Source: Chara braunii
Lineage: Eukaryota; Streptophyta; Charophyceae; Charales; Characeae
Assembly: GCA_003427395.1 (NCBI GenBank)
Contig: BFEA01000052.1
Span: 3,053,983-3,075,039, forward strand
Direction: 5' to 3'
DNA: 21,057 nucleotides
Each line of letters begins with the position of its first letter. The stretch's first letter is position 1. The translations under genes and the position numbers were made by a program. Below are positions 9,219-19,296 of this stretch, piece after piece. The notes under the pieces were generated by a model. That model saw only the letters and a list, made by a program, of their open reading frames with translations, was not told the DNA's origin and searched no databases.

Positions 9219-9939
9219 TTCAGGAATGAAAATTCTGAAGTGAGAGTTTTTGGCAGTCTCAAAATCCTGAATGGTCCTGAAGTGGTGAAAGGTCCGAAGA
9301 CCCTGAAAACCACCTGTTTAGGCAGGCTGCATTCTGAAGTGGTGAAGGGTGTCCTGAAGTGGTCAAGTGAAGAGTTTTTGGTAGTCTAAAAATCATGAAT
9401 GGTCCTGAAGCGGTGAAAGGTCCGATGACCATGAAAAACACCCTTCACCACTTCAGGATGCAGCCTGCCTAAACAGGTGGTTTTCAGGGTCTTCGAAGCT
9501 TTCACCACTTCAGGACCATTCAGGATTTTCAGACCTGAATAGTCCTGAAGTGGTGAAAGGTCCGAAGACCCTGAAAACCACCTGTTTAGGCAGGCTGCAT
9601 CCTGAAGTGATGAAGGGTGTCCTGAAGTGGTGAAAGGTCCGAAGACCCTGAAAACCACCTGTTTAGGCAGGCTGCATCCTGAAGTGGTGAAAGGTGTCCT
9701 GAAGTGGTGAAAGGTCCGAAGACCCTGAAAACCACCTGTTTAGGCAGGCTGCATCCTGAAGTGGTGAAGGGTGTCCTGAAGTGGTGAAAGGTCCGAAGAC
9801 CCTGAAAACCACCTGTTTAGGCAGGCTGCATCCTGAAGTGGTGAAAGGTGTCCTGAAGTGGTGAAAGGTCCGAAGACCCTGAAAACCACCTGTTTAGGCA
9901 GGCTCCATCCTGAAGTTGTGAAGGGTGTCCTGAAGTGGT
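9219..9939. repeat. 77-bp tandem repeat block with an inverted copy, inserted in gypsy pol
   Basis: Five consecutive 77-bp units run 9543-9927, followed by a partial unit. Each unit holds the phrase CCTGAAGTGGTGAA twice. An earlier direct copy lies at 9275-9351, a partial one starts at 9403, and 9439-9529 is a 91-bp inverted copy that can pair with 9261-9351 or with the right-hand units. The octamer GATGAAAA flanks the block (9211-9218 and 9940-9947), a possible target-site duplication. Joining the flanks keeps the pol frame open for about 60 further codons after one TGA. Because 77 is not a multiple of three and frames differ between copies, the block is not coding. Confidence 0.85.
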
Positions 9940-10650
9940 GATGAAAAATACGACTGTTGTTAACCTTCTCTCAAGAAGTCGAGCGGCCGGACGAACCTAA
10001 CCAATATCCTATTCGAGTTCAATATCGGTTTCGCCGATCCAGTCCCAAAGGGTTTTCCGGAGCGAATCTAGCTAGTCCCAGATGCTTTCCTCCACGGTCT
10101 GAGGAGAACCTCTGCTACGGGTTTCACAAATAGTGGATATCTTATAACCCCCTGTGTTCGTCTATCTCAACATGGACCCCCTTCCAGAGCGGCTCACCGA
10201 ACTAAGGGACCTCTATGATTTGTCATTCCGGCCTCCACGACCCTTACTTACGGACAGTACGGTCGCGTTGCTTCTGAGGGATGAGGTAGCATTTCAACCA
10301 CACTCCCCCTCGCAAAAATGGGGACCGACGGAACTCCTAGGGGGCTTCTCAGTTGAACCCTTTGTTGACGAGCCCATTGACACAGAGGATGAGGCAGATA
10401 TGAAACCGGTCAGTTCGGCGGAGAGTCGGCTCATAGCGACAGTACTCTCGGTGAAAACCGACAATCCCTTGTTCAGAGCTTCCCCCGAGGAAACCGCTAA
10501 ATTACCTATCGTTCCTTCGACGGCTTCCCTTTTGGTAGGAACCATTACGTCCAACTACCAGCTCACGTACCACACGAGTACCGTCACCTTCTTGTTGCGG
10601 TGCTACAGGCATACCCCGAAGCGATTAGCATCCAGGACCATTACATAGGC
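9940..10650 (+). pseudogene. Ty3/gypsy pol segment between protease and RT
   Basis: Two broken frames (about 9948-10131 and 10154-10648) fill the space between protease and reverse transcriptase. The second has about 164 codons, is rich in Pro, Leu, Ser and acidic residues, and ends near T-S-N-Y-Q-L-T-Y, a position that usually holds the linker leading into the RT. No catalytic domain is expected here. The frame differs from that of the RT start, so at least one frameshift lies near 10600. Confidence 0.5.
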
Positions 10651-11408
10651 TTGACATACCTGATAGAGCATTCCATCGATACTGGGGACCATATGCTGAT
10701 CTATTGTTGGCCTTACCACTATTCCTTGAAAGAACAACAGATGGCGCTAGACCGGGTATGGGAGTTTGAGCGCCTCAAGAGGGTGGAACCATCCTTGGGG
10801 CCCTAGTTGTTCCCAGTTGTCCTCATTCGAAAACGAAACGGGGTCGTCCGAATTTGCATCGACTACCAAAAGATAAACATTATTACAACAAAACATGTTT
10901 ATCCATTGCCCCATATCCACGATCTCCTAGATCCTATTGGATCCGCCCGGGTCTTCTCGAAATTCGATATCCGACAGACATGGTTTTCACCATGTCACTG
11001 TCAGACCAGCGGACAGGCCCAAGACAACCTTTGTTTTGTTCGAAGGCACGTGGCAGTGGATCTGGTGCCCCATGGGAATATGTAACGCTTCCCCCACCTT
11101 TCAACGGGCAATGAAAATGGCCTTCGCCGAGGGTGTTAACAAAACCCGACTAACCCAATCTCTAAGTATGTTTCGTGTGATTGTATAGGTTTCATGTGAT
11201 TGTGTATATGGACGATATTTTGGTCTTTTCCAAAACACACGAGTACCATGTAGAACATGTTGAGTGGCTCTTGCATGCGCTAAAAGACGTAGGGTTCAAG
11301 GTGGCATTGGAGAAAAATGAGTTTTTTTGGTCCAAAATTTCCTTTTCGGGGTACATCGTAACCGTCGAGGGTCTGAAGCCAAATCCGTGGAAGGTGGCAG
11401 TCGTGTGA
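10600..11408 (+). pseudogene. Ty3/gypsy reverse transcriptase, frameshifted
   Basis: This is the RNA-directed DNA polymerase of a Ty3/gypsy element, spread over three frames. Frame one (10600-11085) shows I-D-T-G-D-H-M, a TAG at 10804-10806, then the fingers/palm signatures R-I-C-I-D-Y-Q-K-I-N, Y-P-L-P-H-I and F-S-K-F-D-I-R. After a shift near 10980 a second frame gives G-F-H-H-V-T-V, W-C-P-M-G-I-C-N-A and P-T-F-Q-R-A-M. A third frame from 11181 carries the catalytic Y-M-D-D (11205-11216) and the F-S-G-Y-I segment, ending with TGA at 11406-11408. A 20-bp local duplication (11170-11209) sits right before Y-M-D-D. The catalytic residues survive but the chain cannot be made as one protein. Confidence 0.85.
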
Positions 11409-12137
11409 GTGCTCCCGGTTCCAGCCAAATTGACCCAAGTTCGAGCCTTCCTCGGGGTGGCCTCCTATTACCGACGGTTGATTCAGGGTTTCGCACGTGT
11501 CGCCAAGCCTCTGACCAATCTTTTGAAAAATGGCAAGGAATTGATACGGGCATCGGAATGCGAGACGACTTTCTAGGCACTCAAGAAGGTTTTGACGACC
11601 CCGTCGATCCTAGCGCCCCCGGATCCGACTAAGCCATTTGCTCTGCACACAGATTGGCAGCTGCAGGCGATATCGGCAGTGTTGACTTAGCAACGAACGA
11701 ATGGAAGGGAACACGTCATCAAATACACCTTGAAAACGCTAAACCAGGCACAAACAAACTACGAGGCGTGCAAGGGAGAGTGTTTGGTGGTGGTGTGGGG
11801 AATTCAACACTTCCGATCGTATTTCCATGGCCAAAAGTTTGTGTTTGTGACGGATCGTCAACCGTTGTTGTCGCTACGGAATAACACCGATTACACAGGA
11901 ACACTGGGGCGGTGGGCCATGAGGTTGCAAGACTACGATTTCAACACCCGTCGTCGCCCCACCAAGCAGCACGAAAACGTGGACAGATTGACCTGGTTGC
12001 ATCTGGCGACGAAGAACCCAAAGAACGAGCAGCTCGTTCCGTGGCAGCCGACTTTGCTGTCGATAGAACTCCGTTACGGGGAGGTGCACATTCTTCACAA
12101 GGACACCGCAGAGTTCGGAGACAGCGACAACTCATAG
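11409..12137 (+). pseudogene. Ty3/gypsy RT connection and RNase H domain
   Basis: In the same frame as Y-M-D-D, after the TGA at 11406-11408, the connection region reads V-R-A-F-L-G-V-A-S-Y-Y-R-R-L-I (from about 11436). RNase H follows, with H-T-D (Asp codon 11652-11654), Y-E-A-C-K-G-E and F-V-T-D-R-Q-P-L-L-S-L, the three acidic catalytic positions of LTR-element RNase H that degrades the RNA of the RNA-DNA hybrid. In-frame TAG codons at 11574-11576 and 11688-11690 break it; the last 135 codons (from 11730) are open to the TAG at 12135. Domain order protease-RT-RNase H is that of Ty3/gypsy and not of Ty1/copia. Confidence 0.85.
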
Positions 12138-12500
12138 AAATGGCGGCCACTCCTTCCCCTCCTCCCTCCCCTTGTTCTTCTTCTCGTTCGTTCAACCCTT
12201 GTTCTTCCTTAAACCCTCCTGAAAAGACTTGTTTCTTCTGCACGTAATCTATGGTGCGGGATAAGGGCAATTTACACCCGATGCCGGTTAGCTTCGCTCC
12301 ATGGATATAATGTAGCCAGTGCCGCATCACTCAGGCCCACGGACCTTGCGTCAAGAATAGAAATGAAAAAGACTGAGTCAGTCCCGACTGCCGACTGAAC
12401 AAAGTACCCACAGAGAAACGGTACCTAGATGCTAGGATGGATGACGGATTCCTGCCACGTGTTCGATGAGCAGAAGTCTAGACGAATCTCATGTTCTTAT
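12138..12500 (+). other. Decayed RNase H-integrase spacer
   Basis: Nothing recognisable is left in about 360 bases. The stretch begins with a C/T-rich run (12150-12230) and lies between RNase H and the first integrase traces, so by position it is decayed pol DNA or a small unrecognised insertion. Confidence 0.35.
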
Positions 12501-12943
12501 AGCGATTGGGAGGTGATCCGTTGACGGAACTCACCAAGGCTGAACGTCGGAGAGTAACGGAGCGGGCTCATGACTATCGTTGGCATGACTCGTCATTACA
12601 GGAACGGAATGACAGTGATGATTTGGGGTCTAGCTGACTGACGGTTCCACACCCGCTAGCTAGGTTTGATTGGACACGAGCAGCACACGAAGAGGATGCG
12701 GTCCACTTTATTGTTAAATATATTAAGAAAACCATTAAGAAAAACATATGGTTTTGGTCAGAAATTTGGAACGATGTCAGATTCATAGTCCACAATTCCT
12801 CGGCCTGTTCGGGGGACAAGGCACTGGTTCAAATACCCCAAACCAGTGCCGACTAGAGTGGAACGCCCCTTTCAGAGGGCTGGCATCGATACGACGGATA
12901 TCAATGTGCCAAAGAGCCAGTCGACCAAGGCGAGTTTTATATC
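12501..12943 (+). pseudogene. Ty3/gypsy integrase N-terminal part, cut by LINE insertion
   Basis: Scattered frames match the lead-in and zinc-finger region of a gypsy integrase: A-H-D-Y-R-W-H-D near 12570, then W-x-E-I-W-N-D-V-R with H-N-S-S-A-C and D-K-A-L-V-Q (about 12755-12830), corresponding to the second half of the H-H-C-C zinc finger. R-P-F-Q-R-A-G-I-D in another frame (about 12860-12890) fits the segment before the catalytic core. Only one of the two zinc-binding cysteines is clear. The frame G-E-F-Y-I at 12929-12943 is interrupted by the LINE poly-T and resumes at 19312 as L-L-V-V-V-D. Confidence 0.65.
12929..12943. repeat. Left copy of 15-bp target-site duplication
   Basis: GGCGAGTTTTATATC here is repeated exactly at 19297-19311. 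The bases outside the two copies belong to one integrase reading frame, and a poly-T starts immediately inside the left copy. This is the expected mark of target-primed reverse transcription by a LINE. Confidence 0.9.
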
Positions 12944-12959
12944 TTTTTTTTTTTTTTTT

Positions 12960-14210
12960 AACAGAACCTTAGGGCTCTGGCTCCTTTTCCATTCTGGGGA
13001 GCATCAGTCCGATTCCTATTCCATCGGCAAGTCAGAAAATGTTACAATAAGTACTCACTCTACGCTCCTCCCCCTTATGGTGTGGAGGCCCGAGGGAAGG
13101 CATTGATTACTTCACTCCGGAATGATGTACCGCCTGTCACCCTTGCCTAAGTTAGCCTGATTTAGATTTACGACTTGGGGACTACAAGGTTGTGGACTGT
13201 GACGACTTTCTTAGTAGGGCCTTGTCTGACCTGCTTCTCTCAGCTCCTTGACTGTCTAAGACCCTTTTAGAACTAGAACTGCAGTCGTGACCCTTGGTAG
13301 TCTGTCTTGAAGGATTAAGAATGTTCTTTGAACTAGTTGCTAGTGTCGGAGTTTGGGTTTAAACTCTATCCTCACTTCCTCAATTACTTTAACAGCGTAC
13401 TCTAATTTATATTAACCTTCAATACCGAGCTACTTGGTTGGTCTACTGTAACTCTGTTTGTCATCTCTTTCTAGGGTTGCGCCATAGTGTCCAGTATGGG
13501 GCGCAGCGCGGCCGGAAGCGCTGCGCCCCACCCACGCAGACGAACCGAGTGACGCCAAGTGGCAGCAACGACGTGAGGGAGGGTGCAGTGCGGCGGCGCG
13601 CTGTAATATCGGGGGGAGGGGAGGGGAGGTGGTTGAGTGGTTTGGGACGCATGGAGAACAACATGAAGGATGGTGACGAGGATGCGTAGAGGTTGCTTAT
13701 ATGAGGATGTTGGTGATGGTGCCACGTGAGGAGAGGTTGGCGACGATGTCACATGAGGGTTCATGGTTAGTAGCTTAGTCCCCTCCGCTCTCCTTCATCC
13801 ATACTGCTTGAAGTGGCAGACAAAGGGTTCTGTTGAGGGCTTAAATCTCCTGTGGTAACTCATCGACGGGCTCGACGAGGCGTTACCTCACCATCCAGTA
13901 CTTTGTGGATGGCCGTTGATACCTTTGTTGCTGGCGTCGACTCGGTGGTCGGCAGTTGGGGATGTTATAGCCGACAGATGGAGGGAGGCTTGATGTTCCC
14001 CTCCCAAAGGTGGTGGGGGTTGGTTTGAGTGATGGTAGGTGGATGAAAGGGAGGCAGAGGGAGTTTTTCGAAGGACTCTTCATTGAGAATAACGCTTCAA
14101 GGGGGAAGGACGACATCGCCATCTCAAGTGAAGTTTGTTGTGGGTGATGAAGGTTTGCGCGTCGACACGATCTCAGAGTTTCTAATTTGATTGATTTAGT
14201 ATTGCCTGCT
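12960..14210. other. Unassigned 3' part of the LINE insertion, with GC-rich hairpin
   Basis: No coding signal is recognised on either strand. The single sharp feature is a perfect 13-bp stem with an 8-base loop at 13497-13530. Frames of 60-97 codons around 13440-14120 are mostly Pro/Ser/Thr on one strand and Gly/Arg on the other and look accidental. Confidence 0.4.
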
Positions 14211-14225
14211 TGTCCTCTCTATTTT

Positions 14226-14715
14226 GATTCCTAAGCTCACATGTTGTAAACCTTGATGCTCATCAAATGATGATGATCTAATTCACAATTTTTGAATTTT
14301 TCTGATTCCTAAATTTGCATATTGTAATCCTTGATGCTCATCCAAGGACGACGAATCTAATTCCGATTTAAACTTTCGAGTGAATCTTGATTGTTCTAAT
14401 TTTGTGCTTTGATTTCCTATTAATTCCAATACGTTGTGTTCTGATTTCCTATCCCTCATATCAATCACATATCAACCATAAATTCAGAAATCCTTTCGGA
14501 TATACAAATCTAAAAGTCATCGCATATGTCTAAAAGTTATCACATAAGTTTAACTTTTAATTTGGAAATTGTTTGGTCTCTTGATACTGATACTTATAAA
14601 TCAGATTTGAATCATAATCTCTCGATCTTCATGACTCAACTCGGGTACATGAAGTTTTGATACTCATAAATCAGCTTTCGAATTCTAATCCTTGTTTTTC
14701 ATGACTCAACTTGGT
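14226..14715. repeat. Two diverged near-tandem duplications (78 and 70 bp offsets)
   Basis: GATTCCTAA with the following CTTGATGCTCATC occurs at 14226 and again at 14304, a 78-bp offset with clear divergence between the copies. A second pair shares TACTnATAAATCAG at 14591/14661 and TTCATGACTCAACT at 14628/14698, both offset by 70 bp. The DNA is AT-rich and non-coding. Confidence 0.75.
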
Positions 14716-14827
14716 TTCTAAATTCAGATTGCCCACCCCTGATGAGTTAGCTTTGGTTTGGGGCAGGCAGATGAAGGTTCTTATCAGTTTTGGAGGTTTG
14801 GGTAGGGCTGGCAAGTTTCAGATGGTG

Positions 14828-15395
14828 GATCACTTTCAGTTTTCTTATGCGAACTATGTGGTGGAGGAGGTCGGCTTGTCGCAAGAGGAAGTTGAGGGTT
14901 GTCCGCTTTCACTTTTTCTTCAACTCGCAAACTATGGGTGGAGGAGGTCGGCTTGTCGCGGGATGCAGTTGAATAAGGGGGTTAGGAAGAGTATGGGTGG
15001 GGATCAGGTGTCTTTTACTTGCCTATGGAACAGGCATGGGACTGAAGTGGAGAGGGGAAGTTTTTTTTTTGTAATATTGCATCCCGCTGGTGAGGAGGGC
15101 TAGCTGGCGGGATTAGGGCACAACTGCAGTTGAGATGGTGGCTTAGCTGTTGTAACTTGAAGTTTGTGCCGGAAGGCGGTAAGGGGATGGGACGTTAGGG
15201 TGTTGCGCCTGTTTTGTGATGGAGTGAACTACTTTTTCCTCCTCCTTCGAACTATGTGGTGGAGGAGGTTGGCTTGTCGTGGGAAGAGGAAGAATTGAAG
15301 TTTGTTTTTCATCGCTATGGGTTTTTGGTGAAGTCGTTGGTCTATTATTCTTCTTTCCCGACCTATGTGTTGGAGGAGGTCGGCTCGTCGGGAGA
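14828..15395. repeat. Dispersed repeats sharing an ACTATGTGGTGGAGGAGG core
   Basis: Copies with a core like CTATGTGGTGGAGGAGGT followed by CGGCTTGTCG start near 14851, 14929, 15249 and 15360. The first two form a tandem pair with a 77-78-bp offset that includes the preceding CTTTC-rich sequence. The copies differ by substitutions and single-base gaps. A frame covering the first pair (14711-15103) has no domain and changes phase between copies, so it is not called a gene. Confidence 0.8.
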
Positions 15396-15936
15396 TGAAG
15401 AAGAGTAGGGGATGGACAGGAAATAGGAGGAGGGCTGACTGTATTCATTTCAAAAAAAAAAAAAACTCAAAAAATAGACCTCAGGGTTGACCATACGCGA
15501 ATGGTGGATTGGTGGTCTTAAGAATGTTTTTGGACCCTGGGTCCTAGCAATTCTTCTTAGGTGGTTTCGATGCTGTTAGACTCAGTGACTTACGGTTGTT
15601 CGATGGCCGGTGTTCGGGTGTTGCCCTGTGACCTGCTGACGCAAGAACGTGAGGCCTGGTAGAGAGATCTGGGGATGCTTTGGGGTGGGCATTCCACGGG
15701 ACAACTAAGGGTTGCTGCTGGGACGACGCTGGTTGGAGCTGGGGTGAGTTGTGTTGCCCTGTAACCCAGCAAGATGTAGGGGTGTGAGACCTAGAAGATC
15801 TCGACAGGGAGTAGGACAATGTTGGAGTGCTTTCGAAGGGTTTGTTAGGGATTTCAAGGGTTTTTGAGCATTTGCAGGACCTAGGAGGTCTATTTCTATG
15901 TTTTCCGTATTGCTCAGACGTTTTCTAAAGAGACTG

Positions 15937-16264
15937 AGGTGAGTGGGAGAATGAGAAGGTGGGATACTATGCGTCCTACTGGCAAGAGGGCTAGCTGGCA
16001 GGACAGGAATAGGGTACAGCAGCAGCGGAGATGGTGGCTCTGTTGCAGTAAGTCTTGCCGGAGTGGGGTACAGGGGATGGATTGGGGGGTTGAGTCTTTT
16101 AGGTGAGTGGGAGAAGTAGATGGTGGGATATCAAGCATCCTACTAGTACGGGGGCTAGCTGGTAGGATGGAAATCGGGTACAGCAGCAACGGAGATGGTG
16201 GCTCTGTTGCAGTAAGTCTTGTCGGAGAGAGGTAAAGAGGATTGATGGGGGGCTCCTGAGTCGG
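15937..16264. repeat. 164-bp tandem duplication with a third diverged copy nearby
   Basis: Units 15937-16100 and 16101-16264 are constantly offset by 164 bp and share blocks such as GATGGTGGCTCTGTTGCAGT and AGGTGAGTGGGAGA. A third, more divergent version (GGGCTAGCTGGCGGGAT, GAGATGGTGGCT) lies at about 15079-15195. All three are inside the unexplained part of the LINE insertion. Confidence 0.85.
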
Positions 16265-16452
16265 TTTCTGATCTTGTATAATTCTGAAGTTTGTCGTATT
16301 TTCCCAAGTAGCTCCAATTTTTCTTAGTCAAAGCCGGGTAATGGCCTCGGTATCTCAAATTTTCAAAATTCGATGTAAGTTTCCATATGGGACGTTGGGC
16401 CCGGTCCCCAGCATGTGCTGCTCCCCACGAATAGATTGGAGCCTTGTTCCCA

Positions 16453-16456
<4 letters not shown>

Positions 16457-16483
<27 letters not shown>
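16457..16483 (+). repeat. Poly-A run of about 27, plus strand
   Basis: A pure adenine run sits about 45 bp from the end of the minus-strand LINE ORF2. It points the opposite way to the LINE tail, so it is either a T-run in the LINE 3' region or the tail of a separate plus-strand retroposon ending here. I found no matching target-site duplication. Confidence 0.8.
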
Positions 16484-16484
<1 letters not shown>

Positions 16485-16526
16485 TGTCAAGTATTCTCTT
16501 TCGACTTGTTGTTGTAATAGACTTCA

Positions 16527-19296
16527 GGCTTCCTGGATGTGCATTGTTTGTTTCTCTATTGTTTCTTGGCATTTTTTCCTCCAGATGGCCCTAATTGTGG
16601 CTTTCCTAAGATTTTGAAAGAGATTATTTTCTACGTATGTGCAATCTTCCGGCGTGTTGAAGCCTAGTAGTAGTAGTAGTACGAAATTGTTTGTGAATTC
16701 AACAGTGGTTATTTTTTCCCAGATTACCTTGATTCTTTGCCATAGGGGTTGTATTCTGGAACATTTGAAGAAGCAGTGAAAAAGATCCTCTAACTGTCCT
16801 CCTTTGCACGCGGAACAAAGTTATTTTAGTATACTTTTGTCCTCTTTTCTTGTCCTCACGTTTAACCATTGGTTAAGCGGGACGGCTAGGTAGAGAATAA
16901 ACCATTCTACACCTTTAAGTTTAGGAGGGTGGATTATGGTTACTTGGTTCCTTGGGATCTGGTTGAAGTTTATTGGGTCTACTTGAAGGTGATTGTACCA
17001 CCTCTCTGTTATGACTGGGTCCGGGTTCGTTGATCTCCTCCTCATTTTATATCTGAGACTTAAGGTGTATAGTAGGATGTTGTATTTCAGGGTAATACCA
17101 GAGGTTCTCTGCTTTTGAGTTCATGCCCATTCTGCTGGATCTACCTCTAAATCTTCCAGAGTCGTTTGGGGGTTGTACAAGGTTAGTTTATTGTTTTCTA
17201 TTACTCTTAATTTTTAGATTGTCTTCTCTGACTATGACCTGTCCTTCGCTATTTTTATTTACTTTACTATAGTCCTTGTGAGGATTTCCTATTGTATGAA
17301 TAGTAAATGTGATCCAATTATCTTTGCCCTCTCCCCCTTCTTTGTAGGCCAGTACTTGTTCTGTGTCAATTGTGTGGGACATTACTGTCCAGTCCCCTAT
17401 TGTCCATTGTCTATTGTTTTTTAGGATTGGGATCCATTCCGTAGGGATGTTGGATGTTATTTGTTGTAGGTTGTTCGCTAAGTGATGGTTGCCCTTTAGT
17501 ATGTTTATGAGCTGTTTTTCGTCTTTCCATCCTTTCTTTTCTTCGTCCCATATATGTTTCACCTGCCAGATTCCTTTTTTCTAGCCACGCTCCCCATCTT
17601 GTGTCCTTTGTGGTTAGTGTGTAGGGTTTTTCCTCTCCTTCTCTTATCAATGGATTACAGAATAGGGGTTGTCTGAGGATCTCTTCTTTGTTTCCAGGTT
17701 TTCTTACCTTAGCAGGGAAGATTTCTCTCCAGGCTTGGATGATGTTTCTCCATAAATTTAATCTTGCCTCCTGGTCTGTGGTGAGTTCGGTGACTTCCCC
17801 TTCATTGACCATGACTTACTCATTAGCCAAAATGAGCCTTCCATTTTCACTGGCATGTTATAGGCAGGTAGTTGGTGGATTCCCTCCAAAGCCAATGTCC
17901 TTCATGGGATGTTGGGTGAGGTTATCAGTTTTAGTATCCATTTTGTTTGAAGCATCTTTATTTGTGTAGTTGGATCCAAAACTCTCAGTCCTCCTTGACA
18001 TTTTTTCCCTGTAACATATTGCCATGCGACCTTGGTTATGAAGTGTTGTCTGGATGCTTTTCCTGTCTATAGATAGGCTACTGCCTTCTTTCTGAGATCT
18101 TTCATGGCCTTTTGATCCGGATTCCAGAAAGTTGCGACATACAATATCATTGAGAAGATAAATGAGTTCAAGATCAGGGCTCGTCCATAGAGTGAGGTGT
18201 GCACCTTCTCCCATGCATTGAGTTTTGTAATCATCTTGGCAAGCAAGCTAGGGGTCATCTCTGTTGTTGCTCCTAACTCATTAATTTGGACTCCTAGAAC
18301 TCTCATTGGGTCGTTAGGATTTTCCCACGTCATGCCTGCCGGTGAGTTATTGGGTGGTTCGCTGCTGCCATTTGTTAGCCACCATCCTACAGTCTTTTGC
18401 CAGTTGATCCACATTTCTGAGGCTAGCTGATATGCACTCATTGCTCGCATGAGGGCCTCGAAGGAGGAATTAGTGACTCTTATTAAAATTTTTAGATCGT
18501 CGGCGAACAGGATGGTCGGGGGTTATGATGTAGGTGCGAGTGTTGTCTTTCGTGGGTGATGTGATTCTTTCTATGGAGGGGTCTTTTCTAAGGAAGGAGG
18601 TTATGGCTTCCATGATAAAGAGGAAAATCGGTGCTGCAAGGGGATCCCCTTGTCTCACTGATCTTGACATTTTTTAAGTATTACATACGTGGCCATTTAC
18701 TTGTACCGCTCTATAGGCGTCTATATAAAGAATCTTAACCCACTTTCGAAAGATAGGTTCTACCCCCATTTTTTTCATGCATTGTTGTAGGAAATCCTAA
18801 TTTACCTGGTCATATGTTTTTTCGAAATAAAAAAAGAGGATGGCTGCATTGATTTTCTTATCATTGATATATCTTACTGACTCCGCTAATGTCATTACAT
18901 TGTCTAGTATGAATCAGCCCGGGATGAATCATGTTTGATCAATATGAAAGCAAAATTTGGTTACGTTTCTTATTGTGTCTGCTAGGAGTTTTGTTAGGAT
19001 TTTGTAGGTTACCGTTAGGAGAGTAATTGGTCTATAGTCCCTAATGTCCGTTGGGTCTCTTTTCTTGTATAGTAGTGTGACTATTCTTGTGCTTAGGTAG
19101 GGACCTAATCCTTCATTGGTCTAGGCTATTCTCATAAACTTGCAGAATTCTTGTTCGAGCAAAGACCAATAGGTTTGCCAAAATTCTTTAGATAGGTCAT
19201 CTCTCCTTGTTGTTTTCCCTGGTTTCATCGAATCCATAGCCTTTTTTAATTTCTTCGTCGGTTATGGGCCTATCCAGATAGTTAGCTAAGTTGGTG
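16527..19296 (-). pseudogene. LINE ORF2 remnant: reverse transcriptase and zf-RVT
   Basis: From 19296 leftwards the minus strand encodes the L1-type reverse transcriptase, used for target-primed insertion. Motifs in order: P-I-T-D-E-E-I near 19270; Y-R-P-I-T-L-L and Y-K-I-L-T-K near 19000-19050; F-I-P-G near 18920; F-E-K-T-Y-D-Q-V (about 18800-18835); R-Q-G-D-P-L-A-A-P (about 18630-18660); catalytic F-A-D-D (18496-18507). Further on are R-Q-P-L-F-C-N-P-L and a zinc knuckle C-S-A-C-x8-H-x5-C (about 16773-16817). Stops interrupt it (two TGA in the F-I-P-G block, TAG at 18797-18799 after D-Q-V-N, TAA just before C-S-A-C), plus a frameshift at a G/C run near 18520. The last frame ends at a TGA about 16527. 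No endonuclease domain: truncated. It shares the R-Q-P-L-F segment with the LINE at 4357-5880 but is a different family. Confidence 0.88.
16664..16681. repeat. (TAG)n microsatellite within LINE ORF2
   Basis: Six TAG units lie in the C-terminal frame of the minus-strand LINE ORF2, where they encode a run of leucines. Its small size and coding context suggest slippage after insertion. Confidence 0.85.

Larger units (their letters stand above)
12944..19296 (-). mobile_element. 5'-truncated LINE insertion (about 6.35 kb) in gypsy integrase
   Basis: The insertion is bounded by identical 15-bp copies (12929-12943, 19297-19311). Sixteen T's at 12944-12959 are the poly-A tail read from the other strand, so the element lies on the minus strand with its 3' end at the left. 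At the right end it starts abruptly within ORF2 just N-terminal to the reverse transcriptase (P-I-T-D-E-E-I motif), the usual 5' truncation. ORF2 runs to about 16527. The 3.5 kb between ORF2 and the tail is far longer than a typical LINE 3' UTR and includes a plus-strand poly-A at 16457-16483, so other insertions or carried-along flanking sequence are likely. Confidence 0.8.

Noticed and set aside
9219-9939. Possible CRISPR-like array
   Set aside because: Units are directly adjacent without unique spacers, one copy is inverted, and the surroundings are eukaryotic transposon DNA.
14711-15103. 130-codon plus-strand frame
   Set aside because: It covers a duplicated segment that is read in a different phase in each copy and shows no known domain.
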